Below, one piece after another: positions 16,982-24,983 of a DNA stretch of 64,000 bases. Source of the stretch: Siminovitchia sediminis (GTDB lineage Bacteria; Bacillota; Bacilli; Bacillales; Bacillaceae_C); assembly GCF_042680885.1 (NCBI RefSeq), contig NZ_JBHUEO010000004.1, positions 62,001-126,000 of the forward strand, written 5' to 3'. A model generated the notes under the pieces. It had not been told where the DNA came from. It searched no databases and was given only the letters and a program-made list of their open reading frames with translations. The translations under genes and the position numbers were made by a program. Every line of letters starts with the position of its first letter. Positions within the stretch are counted from its first letter, which is position 1.

Positions 16982-17020
16982 TTTTCCCTCCTTAGAGAAC
17001 GGGGGCATCCCGCCCCCTAA

Positions 17021-17482
17021 TTATTTTGCATAAGCAAACTTCATAAAAATATCTCTGTCAAGCGGTACTTTTTCTACATGTAACCCGGCTTGCTCAAACA
17101 GTTCAATGGAGTGCGGGTGGTTTTTGTAATCATCAGCATAATAGACCGCTTTAATCCCGGCTTGGATAATTCCCTTTGTACATTGGAGACATGGAAAATG
17201 CGTGACATATATCTCAGCTCCGTCCGTCGGAACTCCAAACTTCGCACATTGAATGACGGCGTTCATCTCAGCATGAATGGTACGGACACAATGTCCGTCA
17301 ATGACATAACACCCTTCGTCAATACAATGTACGCCACCTGCTATGGATCCATTGTATCCCCCCGCAATAATCCGGTTGTCCCTGACAATTGTCGCACCAA
17401 CCGTCAACCTTGTACATGTACTCCGAAAGGATAATAAGTGGCTTTGGGCCATAAAGTATTGTTTCCATGATATTCTTTCCAT
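17021..17482 (-). CDS. comEB: ComEB, dCMP deaminase family protein
   Basis: Zinc-dependent deoxycytidylate deaminase fold; in competence operons it is dispensable for DNA uptake in B. subtilis. In 153 residues the zinc-site motifs are intact: RTIHAEMNAVIQC (His and catalytic Glu, about 67-79) and FPCLQCTKGIIQAGI (the two Cys, about 96-110). The extra VHCIDEGCYVIDGHCVRT segment matches dCMP deaminases. It lies between comEA and comEC on the same strand with short gaps. Confidence 0.95.
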   Translation of the reverse strand: MERISWKQYFMAQSHLLSFRSTCTRLTVGATIVRDNRIIAGGYNGSIAGGVHCIDEGCYVIDGHCVRTIHAEMNAVIQCAKFGVPTDGAEIYVTHFPCLQCTKGIIQAGIKAVYYADDYKNHPHSIELFEQAGLHVEKVPLDRDIFMKFAYAK

Positions 17483-17537
17483 AAGCTGCTCCCTTTTTAT
17501 CTATTTTCTTTAGTTTATCGGCTTGGATCTGTTCCAG

Positions 17538-18140
17538 TCAATTCACAGAAATCAGCTCTTGGAGCCTCTCAAATGTTTTTTCTCCGATTCCCGAAACATT
17601 TTTGAGGTCTTCCGGTGTCTTAAATCGTCCTTGCTCCTCCCTGTAGTCCATAATGGCCTGTGCTTTTGAGGGCCCTATCCCCGGAAGAGTTTCCAGTTCA
17701 ATCAGTTCTGCCTTGTTTATATTTATTTTTCCTTGATCTTGTGAAGCGGGGACAAATCCTGCAGCAGGACCACTTTCTTCCAATTCTCCTTGTTCCGGGA
17801 TATAAATCACCATTTCATCATGCACTTTTTGCGCGAAATTAATTTGTTTTTCATCAGCAGTTTCTTCCAGTCCTCCAGCCTGCTGTATTACATCCAAAAT
17901 GCGGTCGTCCTCATTTGCTTCATACAGTCCAGGGCTGGAAACAGCCCCTTTTACATCGACATATATAGGACCTGCTACATCTTCCAGTTCTTCTTCAGGA
18001 GCCTGTCCGGGATATCCTTCAAATATAGGAGGTTCCTGCAGTCCCCCCCTTTCACCCGGTCGGCCAATAAACAACAATCCTGCCAGGACCGTCACTGCAA
18101 GGCTGATCAAAATTGTTTTGTATTTCTCAAACCAGATCAA
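17538..18140 (-). CDS. comEA: ComEA, competence DNA receptor
   Basis: Membrane-anchored protein that binds incoming double-stranded DNA. About 200 residues: an N-terminal anchor helix (ILISLAVTVLAGLLFIG, about 9-25), an acidic linker, a SLBB domain (IYVDVKGAVSSPGLYEANEDDRI, about 60-125) and a C-terminal helix-hairpin-helix DNA-binding domain (INKAELIELETLPGIGPSKAQAI; LKNVSGIGEKTFERL, about 140-200). The TTG at 18140 is chosen because AAAGGAGGC sits 8 bases ahead; the frame is open to 18191. Divergent comER starts 84 bases away. No ComK box (AAAAN5TTTT pairs) was evident in this short gap. Confidence 0.93.
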   Translation of the reverse strand: MIWFEKYKTILISLAVTVLAGLLFIGRPGERGGLQEPPIFEGYPGQAPEEELEDVAGPIYVDVKGAVSSPGLYEANEDDRILDVIQQAGGLEETADEKQINFAQKVHDEMVIYIPEQGELEESGPAAGFVPASQDQGKININKAELIELETLPGIGPSKAQAIMDYREEQGRFKTPEDLKNVSGIGEKTFERLQELISVN

Positions 18141-18223
18141 TTTACTTGCCTCCTTTGCCTGATGAATATTTACAATTGCAAAAACATACATTGTCAGGAA
18201 TAGATGTTTAAGGGGGAAACAGC

Positions 18224-19045
18224 ATGAAGGTAGGATTTATAGGTACAGGAAATATGGGAACCATTCTTTTGGAAGCCTTAATCAGCGGCGGAGCAGTTTC
18301 TCCTTCGAATATTTTCGTAACAAACCGTACGAAGTCAAAAGCTCTCAGACTGCAGCACAAATATAGGGAAATTACTGTAACGGACGATGCTGAGGAAGTC
18401 ATAGTACAGGCGGACATCGTCTTTCTTTGCATAAAGCCTATCGATATGATTGCTTTCATCAAGGAAAGAGCATCATTATTTTCAAAGAAACAATGCCTTG
18501 TTTCTATTACGAGTCCCATCCAGGTTCCTTGGATTGAACAATTGGTGGAAGCATCTTGTGCCCGGGTCATACCAAGCATTACAAACAGAGCATTGGCAGG
18601 AGTTTCGCTTTTTACTTATGGAATTCACTGTGAGGAATATTGGAAAAGGTTACTTTGGGAGATGTTTTCTAAAGTATCTGTACCGCTTGAAATTGATGAA
18701 AGGATTGTAAGGGTATCTTCAGATATTGTCAGCTGCGGCCCGGCATTTATCAGTTTTCTGACAAGATGTTTTATTGAAGCCGCTGCAGCTGAAACAAATA
18801 TCGATGAGGATACAGCTGCTGTTCTAGCGGAAAATATGCTGATCGGCATGGGGGAACTGTTGAAACAAAAGCATTATACCCTTCCCGCCCTTGAAGAAAA
18901 AGTATGTGTAAAAGGAGGAATTACAGGAGAAGGGCTCGCTGTTTTACAGGAAGAAAAAGGAGAAATGTTTGAAAAACTGTTTCGTGCTACCCATAAAAAA
19001 TTTGCGGATGAAGCATTTCATATTCGGGAAAAGTTTAATGTATAA
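18224..19045 (+). CDS. comER: ComER, pyrroline-5-carboxylate reductase-like protein
   Basis: ProC-family oxidoreductase with an N-terminal Rossmann motif KVGFIGTGNMGTILLEAL (about 2-19) and C-terminal P5CR dimerisation domain (GGITGEGLAVLQE, about 230). In Bacillus this gene is divergent from comE. In B. subtilis it is not needed for competence, and has been linked to sporulation and biofilm control. The length of 273 residues fits. The ATG at 18224 follows AAGGGGGAAACAGC. Confidence 0.93.
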   Translation: MKVGFIGTGNMGTILLEALISGGAVSPSNIFVTNRTKSKALRLQHKYREITVTDDAEEVIVQADIVFLCIKPIDMIAFIKERASLFSKKQCLVSITSPIQVPWIEQLVEASCARVIPSITNRALAGVSLFTYGIHCEEYWKRLLWEMFSKVSVPLEIDERIVRVSSDIVSCGPAFISFLTRCFIEAAAAETNIDEDTAAVLAENMLIGMGELLKQKHYTLPALEEKVCVKGGITGEGLAVLQEEKGEMFEKLFRATHKKFADEAFHIREKFNV

Positions 19046-19201
19046 GAGTATAATTCGACAAACCTATGAAAACTCCTTCTGTCTATACGAAAATTTATCC
19101 CATCTATCCGGGGCTGGAATATAGTAGAAAGGCCGAACTTTCGGTTAGTAACTTTTTCAAACTCGCAGGAGTTTTACATCAACCATTTGCCCGGCCTCTC
19201 T

Positions 19202-19948
19202 TTACTTTTTTCTGCAAGTAAAAAAAAGACGCCGTGATGTTTCGTCAGGAGGCTGACCGGAAAAGTCTGCTGTGACTGAGAGAATCTCAAATCCGGCTTC
19301 CATCAGCCATTCTTGATAATCCTGCAGCAGGTAAGTCCGCTGTTTGTGAAGTTCGTCCATCCTTTGATATTGCCCTGTTCTCTCATCCAAAACAAAAAAC
19401 GTAATGGCATGTTCAGCTGAGCAGGGCTCCTCTCCGGGATAGGCATCCCATATATAAGCAACATTATCCTCATTCAGAGTAAAAGTCTGATGGGCAAACC
19501 CTTGGTCCATTTGATACACAGAATGAACATCAAATAACAGGAGCCCCCCAGAAACGAGATGTTCGTGAGCAGCACGAAATGTTTTTTTCACTTTTTCAGG
19601 CGTAGGTAAATAATTCAGTGAGTCACAAAAGATGGTGATGATGTCGTATTCCGGCAACCCTTCCAGTTCACTCATGTCTTGATGATATAAGGGAAGAATA
19701 AGCCCTTCGTTTTCTGCTTTTTCGGCTGCCACTGCCAGCATATCCTCTGATAGATCCACACCCGATACATGGAAGCCTTCTTTCATTAAAAGGATGGCCA
19801 TTTCTCCAGTGCCGCATCCCAAATCAAGCACCCGGACTCCGGGTGCCTTCCATCGATCCTTATTCTCTTTCAAAAAGCGGACCCAGCGATCGTACGGAGC
19901 CTCCTCCATTAACTTATCATATACATAGGCCAGCTGTTCATAACTCAC
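19202..19948 (-). CDS. yqeM: YqeM-like class I SAM-dependent methyltransferase
   Basis: Methyltransferase of unknown substrate, 248 residues. Motif I VLDLGCGTGEMAILL is at about 40-54, VSGVDLSEDMLAVA at about 62-75, and DIITIFCDSLNYL (post I/II) near 101. The GTG at 19948 overlaps the rsfS TGA stop (GTGA), with AGAGGGA ahead, indicating translational coupling. The in-frame ATG at 19993 lies within rsfS and is less likely. It is the last gene of the yqeG-yqeM series and shows no unusual features. Confidence 0.85.
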   Translation of the reverse strand: MSYEQLAYVYDKLMEEAPYDRWVRFLKENKDRWKAPGVRVLDLGCGTGEMAILLMKEGFHVSGVDLSEDMLAVAAEKAENEGLILPLYHQDMSELEGLPEYDIITIFCDSLNYLPTPEKVKKTFRAAHEHLVSGGLLLFDVHSVYQMDQGFAHQTFTLNEDNVAYIWDAYPGEEPCSAEHAITFFVLDERTGQYQRMDELHKQRTYLLQDYQEWLMEAGFEILSVTADFSGQPPDETSRRLFFTCRKK

Positions 19949-20301
19949 GGTGCCAGTTCCCTCTGTACATTCTCCATCGGTGCATCTCCCCACAGTCTTT
20001 CGAGATTATAATAGCTTCTCTCATCACGGTGGAATATATGAGCAATGACATGGCCCATATCAATCAATACCCACCTGGCCTCTTCGAAACCTTCCATCTT
20101 CTTTATATCAAGGCCCAATTTTTCTGCACTTAATTTCACTTCTCTTGAAATGGCTTGAACCTGTTTTTCCGAAGTCCCGTGACAAATGAGAAAATAATCG
20201 GAAATCAGTGAGATTCCCTGCATATTTAACACTACAATATCTTCCGCCTTTTTATCATCTGCTGCTTTTACAACTGTCTTCAATAGTGTTTTTGAGTCCA
20301 A
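19945..20301 (-). CDS. rsfS: RsfS ribosomal silencing factor
   Basis: Binds L14 on the 50S subunit and blocks joining to 30S in slow growth. The 118-residue protein carries the family pattern KAEDIVVLNMQGISLISDYFLICHGTSEKQVQAI (about 18-52) and GFEEARWVLIDMGHVIAHIFHRDERSYYNLERLW (about 74-108). TTG at 20301 has GGAGGAGATGAAAGC ahead. It is placed between yqeK and yqeM as in B. subtilis (yqeL). Confidence 0.95.
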   Translation of the reverse strand: MDSKTLLKTVVKAADDKKAEDIVVLNMQGISLISDYFLICHGTSEKQVQAISREVKLSAEKLGLDIKKMEGFEEARWVLIDMGHVIAHIFHRDERSYYNLERLWGDAPMENVQRELAP

Positions 20302-20316
20302 GCTTTCATCTCCTCC

Positions 20317-20874
20317 TTATTTGGGTGCCATAGCATTATAAGCTTCAAATGTATCCGGGTAAACGGTAGCCGATTGACCAATCAAGTATTTGATGGTATT
20401 GCCTAGAGATTTGAACACGGCCATATCCAATTGTTGGTCTGCCAGTTGACGGACTTCATCCAGCCCGGGGAATTTTCTTCCCGGTTCAATATAGTCTGCA
20501 ATATACACTATTTTTTCCAGCAAGGACATGCCTGCTCTGCCGGTCGTATGATAACGGATGGCGTTCAGGATCTCCTCATCTTTTATACCCACTTCTTCCT
20601 GTACAAGAACTGCACCTGCAGGTGCATGCCATAGCTCAGGATGAAAATCCAGCAACCGGGAATCCAATCGGTACTCGATAATTAATTCTTTCAGCTCGCT
20701 AATCGGCTGAAGTTTTGCGTAATCATGAAAAATTGCAGCCAGGACCGTTCTTTCTACATCTGCACCATACTTTACCGCTAGCTTCTCTGCAGTTTCCGCA
20801 ACTCGGACTGTATGGTCGTATCTGGGTCCAGATATTTTTTCACTCAGAATCTGATAAGCCTGTTCACGTTTCAT
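20317..20874 (-). CDS. yqeK: YqeK, HD-domain nucleotide hydrolase
   Basis: HD-superfamily phosphohydrolase; members hydrolyse symmetrical diadenosine tetraphosphate (Ap4A). In 185 residues the metal ligands are visible: RYDHTVRVAETAEKLA (His, about 18-33), AAIFHDYAKL (HD, about 46-55), the FHPELWHAPAGA segment (about 77-88) and RYHTTG plus YIADYIEPGRK (about 110-135). The ATG at 20874 lies inside the end of nadD with GAGGAGCATCACTTAT ahead, so translation is coupled. Confidence 0.93.
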   Translation of the reverse strand: MKREQAYQILSEKISGPRYDHTVRVAETAEKLAVKYGADVERTVLAAIFHDYAKLQPISELKELIIEYRLDSRLLDFHPELWHAPAGAVLVQEEVGIKDEEILNAIRYHTTGRAGMSLLEKIVYIADYIEPGRKFPGLDEVRQLADQQLDMAVFKSLGNTIKYLIGQSATVYPDTFEAYNAMAPK

Positions 20875-21436
20875 ATAAGTGATGCTCCTCTATATAGCGA
20901 ATCACACGTTCAGGGGTTAAATACCTGATGGAGTCTCCATTTCTAACCCGATTCCTGATCATGGACGAGGAAATTTCAATCATGGGAACTTTTACGTTCA
21001 AAATCGGATATGGGGTCTCCAATGTATAATCAGGTCTGTTTGTACCTACAAATTGAACAAGTTCAAGCAGCTTGTCAATGTTGTACCAACGAGGCAAAAA
21101 CTCTACCATGTCTGCTCCAATGATAAAATAGTACTCCGCATTGGTTTCCTGCTCCCGGATAGCTTTCATTGTGTGGTAAGTATACGACGGACCTTCCCGA
21201 TGCAATTCAATTGTGTCAACAGAAAATAAAGGGTGGTCTTCAATTGCTAGTCTCAACATAGCCAGCCGGTCCTGTGCAGTCGTCCCGCTCCGCTTTTCCT
21301 TATGTGGCGGCTCACGGTTAGGCATCAGCCTTACTTCATCCAACTCTAATTGATTCAAAACCTCATTGGCAATGATTAGATGTCCCATATGAGGCGGATC
21401 AAATGTCCCCCCTAAAATCCCTATTTTCCTCTTCAT
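20864..21436 (-). CDS. nadD: NadD, nicotinate-nucleotide adenylyltransferase
   Basis: Adenylates nicotinate mononucleotide to deamido-NAD in NAD synthesis. Nucleotidyltransferase motifs: GILGGTFDPPHMGHLIIA with the HxGH site (residues about 5-22) and the ISSSMIRNRVRNGDS motif (about 160) for ATP binding. ATG 21436 gives 190 residues with AAGGG nine bases ahead; the TTG at 21445 is too near that site. It overlaps yqeK by 11 bases. Confidence 0.95.
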   Translation of the reverse strand: MKRKIGILGGTFDPPHMGHLIIANEVLNQLELDEVRLMPNREPPHKEKRSGTTAQDRLAMLRLAIEDHPLFSVDTIELHREGPSYTYHTMKAIREQETNAEYYFIIGADMVEFLPRWYNIDKLLELVQFVGTNRPDYTLETPYPILNVKVPMIEISSSMIRNRVRNGDSIRYLTPERVIRYIEEHHLYET

Positions 21437-21441
21437 ACAAA

Positions 21442-21741
21442 TCAACCCTTCACGGGAAGATCAATTTGTTTATTATCCGTGGATTCCTTGTAAAGAACGA
21501 TGACGCGTCCGATGATTTGTACCAATTCAGCTTGTGTTCCCTGGACGATTTCTTCAGCCACCGTTTCTTTATCATCTTCACAGTTTTGCAGGATATTCAC
21601 TTTAATCAACTCTCTTGCTTCCAGTGCATCTTGGATTTGCTTGACCATATTGGCATTTACCCCGCCTTTTCCGACTTGAAAAATCGGCTGAAGATGATGG
21701 GCTTTGGCACGTAAAAATCTCTTTTGTTTTCCTGTCAGCAT
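21442..21741 (-). CDS. yqeI: YhbY-type CRM-domain RNA-binding protein (YqeI)
   Basis: Ninety-nine-residue CRM-domain protein; relatives bind pre-50S particles. It begins MLTGKQKRFLRAKAHHLQPIFQVGKGGVN, with the conserved GKGGV loop near 27-31, and later KVNILQNCEDDKETVAEEI and QIIGRVIVLYKES. The ATG at 21741 overlaps the aroE stop by 7 bases and has GGGAGGAACATC ahead, so an upstream extension of the frame to 21810 is rejected. Confidence 0.92.
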   Translation of the reverse strand: MLTGKQKRFLRAKAHHLQPIFQVGKGGVNANMVKQIQDALEARELIKVNILQNCEDDKETVAEEIVQGTQAELVQIIGRVIVLYKESTDNKQIDLPVKG

Positions 21742-22607
21742 GATGTTCCTCCCAAGCAGTGTTGGATCGTCTCTTTCATCCGAGTCACATTTGGTTTTGT
21801 ATTCGTCCATTTTTCAAAGGCCAATGCTCCCTGATATACAAGCATGGCAAGACCATTCTGAGTTGTAGCGCCATACCGAGCTGCTTCCTTAAGAAATTGA
21901 GTTTCTCCAGGGTTATAGATGATATCTGAAACGAAAGCCCCGGGGGTTAATCCTTGCAGTGAGATAGGGCTGCTATAGATATCAGGCTCCATACCGATCG
22001 AAGTTGTTTGGATAATCAATGAATACTTGCCGATGCTGGCCTCAGCCTCCTTGAGTGATAAGGCTTGAGAATCTGCTTGATACGGCTGATTTTCAATGAG
22101 ATTTTTTGCTGTTTGAACCGTTCTGTTGGCAATGTCCACTTGATGAACACCTTTAGACAAAAGAGTGTAATAAATGGCTTTGGCAGCTCCGCCTGCCCCA
22201 ACAATCAATGTCTTTTCTCCTGAAAGATCATCTTTCCAATCCTCTTTTAGAGATGCTACAAATCCTTCGCCATCAGTATTATAACCGACAAACAGGCCAT
22301 TTTCTCTGACGACTGTATTTACAGCTCCAATCGCTTCCGCAAGCGGGTCCACTTTGTCCAACAATGGGATAATCGCTGTTTTGTGGGGTATAGTGATATT
22401 AAAGCCATTCATACCCATTACTTTCATTCCCTCAACAGCTGTCTTTAAATCTTCCCCTTTTATGTGAAAAGGATGATAATAAGCATCTATTCCGAGTTCA
22501 TTCAGTTCTCTGTTATGCATGACCGGTGATAATGAATGGGAGATGGGATCGCCAATCACACCAAATAACTTTTTCAATCTACTCATCCTGTCTTCATATT
22601 TTTTCAT
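21735..22607 (-). CDS. aroE: AroE, shikimate dehydrogenase
   Basis: NADPH-dependent reduction of 3-dehydroshikimate in aromatic amino-acid synthesis. The 290-residue protein carries the substrate site FGVIGDPISHSLSPVMHN (about 14-31), the catalytic Lys-containing GFNITIPHKTAIIPLLD (about 71-87), GAVNTVV, NTDGEGF and the Rossmann loop LIVGAGGAAKAIYY (about 132-145). The start is read at ATG 22607, which overlaps the yqeH TGA by one base; ATG 22586 is possible but has no better ribosome site. Confidence 0.95.
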   Translation of the reverse strand: MKKYEDRMSRLKKLFGVIGDPISHSLSPVMHNRELNELGIDAYYHPFHIKGEDLKTAVEGMKVMGMNGFNITIPHKTAIIPLLDKVDPLAEAIGAVNTVVRENGLFVGYNTDGEGFVASLKEDWKDDLSGEKTLIVGAGGAAKAIYYTLLSKGVHQVDIANRTVQTAKNLIENQPYQADSQALSLKEAEASIGKYSLIIQTTSIGMEPDIYSSPISLQGLTPGAFVSDIIYNPGETQFLKEAARYGATTQNGLAMLVYQGALAFEKWTNTKPNVTRMKETIQHCLGGTSC

Positions 22608-23710
22608 CAAATAAGAGAAGGCCGCAACAATACGGAAACACCTTTAGGTGCATAGGCAGCTATGTTTGCACCTTTTTCCTTTACCGTAACCCAGCCCAAT
22701 CCTGAAAAAACAATATCCGTTTGATCTGATTTAATGGAAAACTCATGCCTGACAAGTTCCGGGAAATCCTCCAATTCATTTTTATTTGGAGGCTGGAGCA
22801 TACCGCCGGCATGCTTTTCATACAAATCATCGGCTTTTTCCAATTTCGTCCGGTGTATATCCAGGCTGTTGGACAAATAGCAGATGATAGAGCGCCTTCC
22901 GCCTTGTATATAATCTAAACGTGCAAGCCCTCCAAAAAAGAGGGTTTGTCTTTCATTTAATTGGTAGACCCTCGGCTTTATTTCTTTTTTCGGCGTGATG
23001 GTTTTCAACGCCTTTTTACTAACAACATGTGCCATTTGGTGGTGATTCATTATTCCAGGGGTATCGACAAGCTTCTTCCCATCGTCAAGCGGAATTTCAA
23101 TCATATCCAACGTAGTGCCGGGGACATGTGAAGTGGTAATGACTTCCTCACGGCCCGCAGCAGTTTTAATCACTTGGTTGATAAACGTTGATTTTCCAAC
23201 ATTGGTACAGCCTACCACATACACATCTCTTCCTTGGCGGTATGTTTCTATCTGTCCGAGAGCTTCCTGGATGCCCAGGCCTTTTTCTGCGCTCACCAGC
23301 AAAATGTCCACTGGGGTCAGTCCCATTTCCCTGGATTGTGCTTTCATCCACTGGATCAGTTTATTTTTATTTGTTGATTTCGGAAGCAAATCCACTTTGT
23401 TCCCGATCAGGAGCACCTGATTTCTTCCCGCAAAACGTTGGATCCCCGGGATCCAGCTTCCGTTAAAATCAAAAATATCGATAATTTTTACAACGAGACT
23501 ATCAGTGCTGCCGATCGCATGCAGGATATCCAGAAAGTCCTGATCTGATAATTCTACATCCTGGACTTCATTATAATGCTTTAACCTAAAACATCTTTGG
23601 CAGATGACTTCTTCTTTTTCCAATGCAGAAGGCGGCGTAAAACCGAGTTCGCCTGGCCTTTCCGTTTGAATAGAAACACCGCAGCCTATGCAATGAATGT
23701 CTTGATTCAC
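22607..23710 (-). CDS. yqeH: YqeH, circularly permuted ribosome-assembly GTPase
   Basis: GTPase needed for 30S maturation. The 367-residue product starts with a treble-clef zinc finger (CIGCGVSIQ ... CQRCFRL, about 7-41). The G motifs are in permuted order: NKVDLLP (G4, about 105), VSAEKGLGI (G5, about 140), then GCTNVGKSTFIN (G1, about 168) and DTPGIMN (G3, about 215). A C-terminal beta-rich domain follows. GTG at 23710 has GGAGGAATAAAGT ahead. It lies 3 bases behind yqeG and overlaps aroE. Confidence 0.96.
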   Translation of the reverse strand: MNQDIHCIGCGVSIQTERPGELGFTPPSALEKEEVICQRCFRLKHYNEVQDVELSDQDFLDILHAIGSTDSLVVKIIDIFDFNGSWIPGIQRFAGRNQVLLIGNKVDLLPKSTNKNKLIQWMKAQSREMGLTPVDILLVSAEKGLGIQEALGQIETYRQGRDVYVVGCTNVGKSTFINQVIKTAAGREEVITTSHVPGTTLDMIEIPLDDGKKLVDTPGIMNHHQMAHVVSKKALKTITPKKEIKPRVYQLNERQTLFFGGLARLDYIQGGRRSIICYLSNSLDIHRTKLEKADDLYEKHAGGMLQPPNKNELEDFPELVRHEFSIKSDQTDIVFSGLGWVTVKEKGANIAAYAPKGVSVLLRPSLI

Positions 23711-23713
23711 ACT

Positions 23714-24232
23714 TTATTCCTCCCAATGAATGAGGCCTTTGCGTTTAAGCAATGCCATAATCCTTCTCTCAACCATCCGGTTAAATCGGGTAAAAAAGCC
23801 ATCAGATTGTGCGACCGGCACCACAAGGATTGTGTATAGACCTGCGCGGTTCCCGCCGAATACATCCGTTAACAACTGATCTCCTATAATGACGGTCTCT
23901 TCTCTTGACAGACGCATCTCTTTCATTGCCTGTAAAAAAGCTTTTCTGGAAGGCTTTTTTGCTCTGCATATGAATGGGATGTTCAACGGGTTGGAGAATT
24001 CGCCGACTCTCTGTTCATTATTATTTGACACAATCGTCACTTTCATGTCATGGTTCTTTAACTCTTCCAGCCATTCAATCAGCTGCGGAGTTGCCTCTGG
24101 TCTATCCCATTCAACCAGTGTATTATCCAAGTCTGTAATAATTCCTTTTACACCTTTTGCTTTTAAAGCAGCAGGATCTATGGAAAAAACACTTTTGACA
24201 TACTCATCTGGTAAAAAACGTTTTAACAACAT
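23714..24232 (-). CDS. yqeG: YqeG, HAD-family phosphatase (subfamily IIIA)
   Basis: 172-residue HAD phosphatase. Motif I GIITDLDNTLVEW is near residue 30, motif II VTIVSNNNEQR near 70, motif III with the AKKPSRKAF lysine near 90, and motif IV GDQLLTDVFGGNRAGL near 117. The family also includes mitochondrial phosphatidylglycerophosphate phosphatase (PGPMT/GEP4), but the B. subtilis substrate is not established to my knowledge. The ATG at 24232 has GAGGTG ahead. It is the first gene of the operon, behind a sigma-A promoter. Confidence 0.9.
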   Translation of the reverse strand: MLLKRFLPDEYVKSVFSIDPAALKAKGVKGIITDLDNTLVEWDRPEATPQLIEWLEELKNHDMKVTIVSNNNEQRVGEFSNPLNIPFICRAKKPSRKAFLQAMKEMRLSREETVIIGDQLLTDVFGGNRAGLYTILVVPVAQSDGFFTRFNRMVERRIMALLKRKGLIHWEE

Positions 24233-24262
24233 GCGCACCTCATTATTTCTACATCTCTTTTT

Positions 24263-24291
24263 ATCATATATAAATCGTCCCTGTGTTTCAA
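24263..24291 (-). promoter_or_regulatory. Sigma-A promoter of the yqeG operon
   Basis: Minus-strand TTGAAA (24286-24291), 17 bases, TATGAT (24263-24268), about 30 bases before yqeG. Confidence 0.72.
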
Positions 24292-24352
24292 AATTTTACA
24301 GGAACAAAAATATTAACAAAACTTTTCGACAAATTCTATCAATACCCCAAAC

Positions 24353-24451
24353 TGTGGGTAACTTTATAAACATTACATGTCAGTATACGACTGGCATCAA
24401 CAGCGTTATAAACAGATTAACCACAAGTTATCCACTAAAGGTTGTGGATAA
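24353..24451. promoter_or_regulatory. Cluster of DnaA boxes upstream of sda
   Basis: Six nonamers match TTATNCACA with at most one mismatch. 24443-24451 (minus, TTATCCACA) is perfect. One-mismatch sites are 24353-24361 (minus, TTACCCACA), 24364-24372 (plus, TTATAAACA), 24406-24414 (plus, TTATAAACA), 24417-24425 (plus, TTAACCACA) and 24428-24436 (plus, TTATCCACT). The last three and the perfect site sit within 46 bases directly before the sda -35. DnaA control of sda is known in B. subtilis. The array fills most of the 334-base gap between yqeG and sda; no gene is seen in it. Confidence 0.85.
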
Positions 24452-24459
24452 AGGAACGC

Positions 24460-24488
24460 TTGTTCCACAATGGGTTCTTTGCTAAAGT
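24460..24488 (+). promoter_or_regulatory. Probable sigma-A promoter of sda
   Basis: TTGTTC (24460-24465), 17 bases, TAAAGT (24483-24488), directly downstream of the DnaA boxes and about 80 bases ahead of the sda start. Confidence 0.55.
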
Positions 24489-24566
24489 AAATGTCAAATA
24501 GTAGAACCGATTATCTTAATCATATCCCTTACTGCAGAACGTGAACGATTCATGGAGGTGAAGCTG

Positions 24567-24722
24567 GTGAAGAAGCTTTCCGATGAACTATTAATCGAAA
24601 CTTATTTCAAAGCAAAGAAACTGAATTTGTCCCAAGAATTCATCAGTTTAATGGAATCAGAAATCAGGCGGCGTTCTATTGCATGCCAGTACAAGAACGC
24701 CATATTAACACGTTCAACGTAA
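24567..24722 (+). CDS. sda: Sda, sporulation checkpoint inhibitor
   Basis: Small antikinase that blocks KinA autophosphorylation and so delays sporulation when replication is blocked or under way. The 51-residue product KKLSDELLIETYFKAKKLN plus SQEFISLMESEIRRRS matches the Sda helical hairpin. It has a longer C-terminal tail (IACQYKNAILTRST) than the 46-residue form I remember from B. subtilis. It is too short for most ORF lists. GTG 24567 is chosen because GGAGGTG lies 6 bases ahead; an in-frame ATG at 24552 overlaps that site. It has its own terminator and DnaA-box promoter. Confidence 0.93.
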   Translation: MKKLSDELLIETYFKAKKLNLSQEFISLMESEIRRRSIACQYKNAILTRST

Positions 24723-24724
24723 GT

Positions 24725-24749
24725 GCACCTTTTTCCAAGGTGCTTTTTT
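24725..24749 (+). terminator. Terminator of sda
   Basis: Stem GCACCTT with AAGGTGC, 5-base loop, followed by TTTTTT, three bases after the sda stop. Confidence 0.88.
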
Positions 24750-24888
24750 CATGATCTGATGGCTTGCCTGCTTTTATCCTGCCTTATTATACCATTTGTT
24801 CCGGCTTGCGGACATGTTTATTATAATGAAAAGTAAGTACCAGGAACGAATGATGATTCGATGAGAAATCTCGTCTGATTCATACAAT

Positions 24889-24912
24889 AAAAAAACCGGC
24901 TGGGATAGCCGG
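24889..24912 (-). terminator. Terminator downstream of the sigK / small-gene unit
   Basis: Stem CCGGCT with AGCCGG, 5-base loop, then TTTTTTTATTG on the minus strand. It lies about 70 bases past the small gene at 24984. The rest of the 24750-24983 gap shows no gene. Confidence 0.8.
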
Positions 24913-24983
24913 CTTACTTGCAAGTAATTAAGTATTTGTATAAACCAGCAGAAGCAAGCTTAAAGAAACTTCCAGTGAATTCC

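Noticed and set aside
18141..18223. ComK box ahead of comEA
   Set aside because: No AAAAN5TTTT pair with proper spacing was found in the 83-base gap; control may lie inside the coding sequences or differ.
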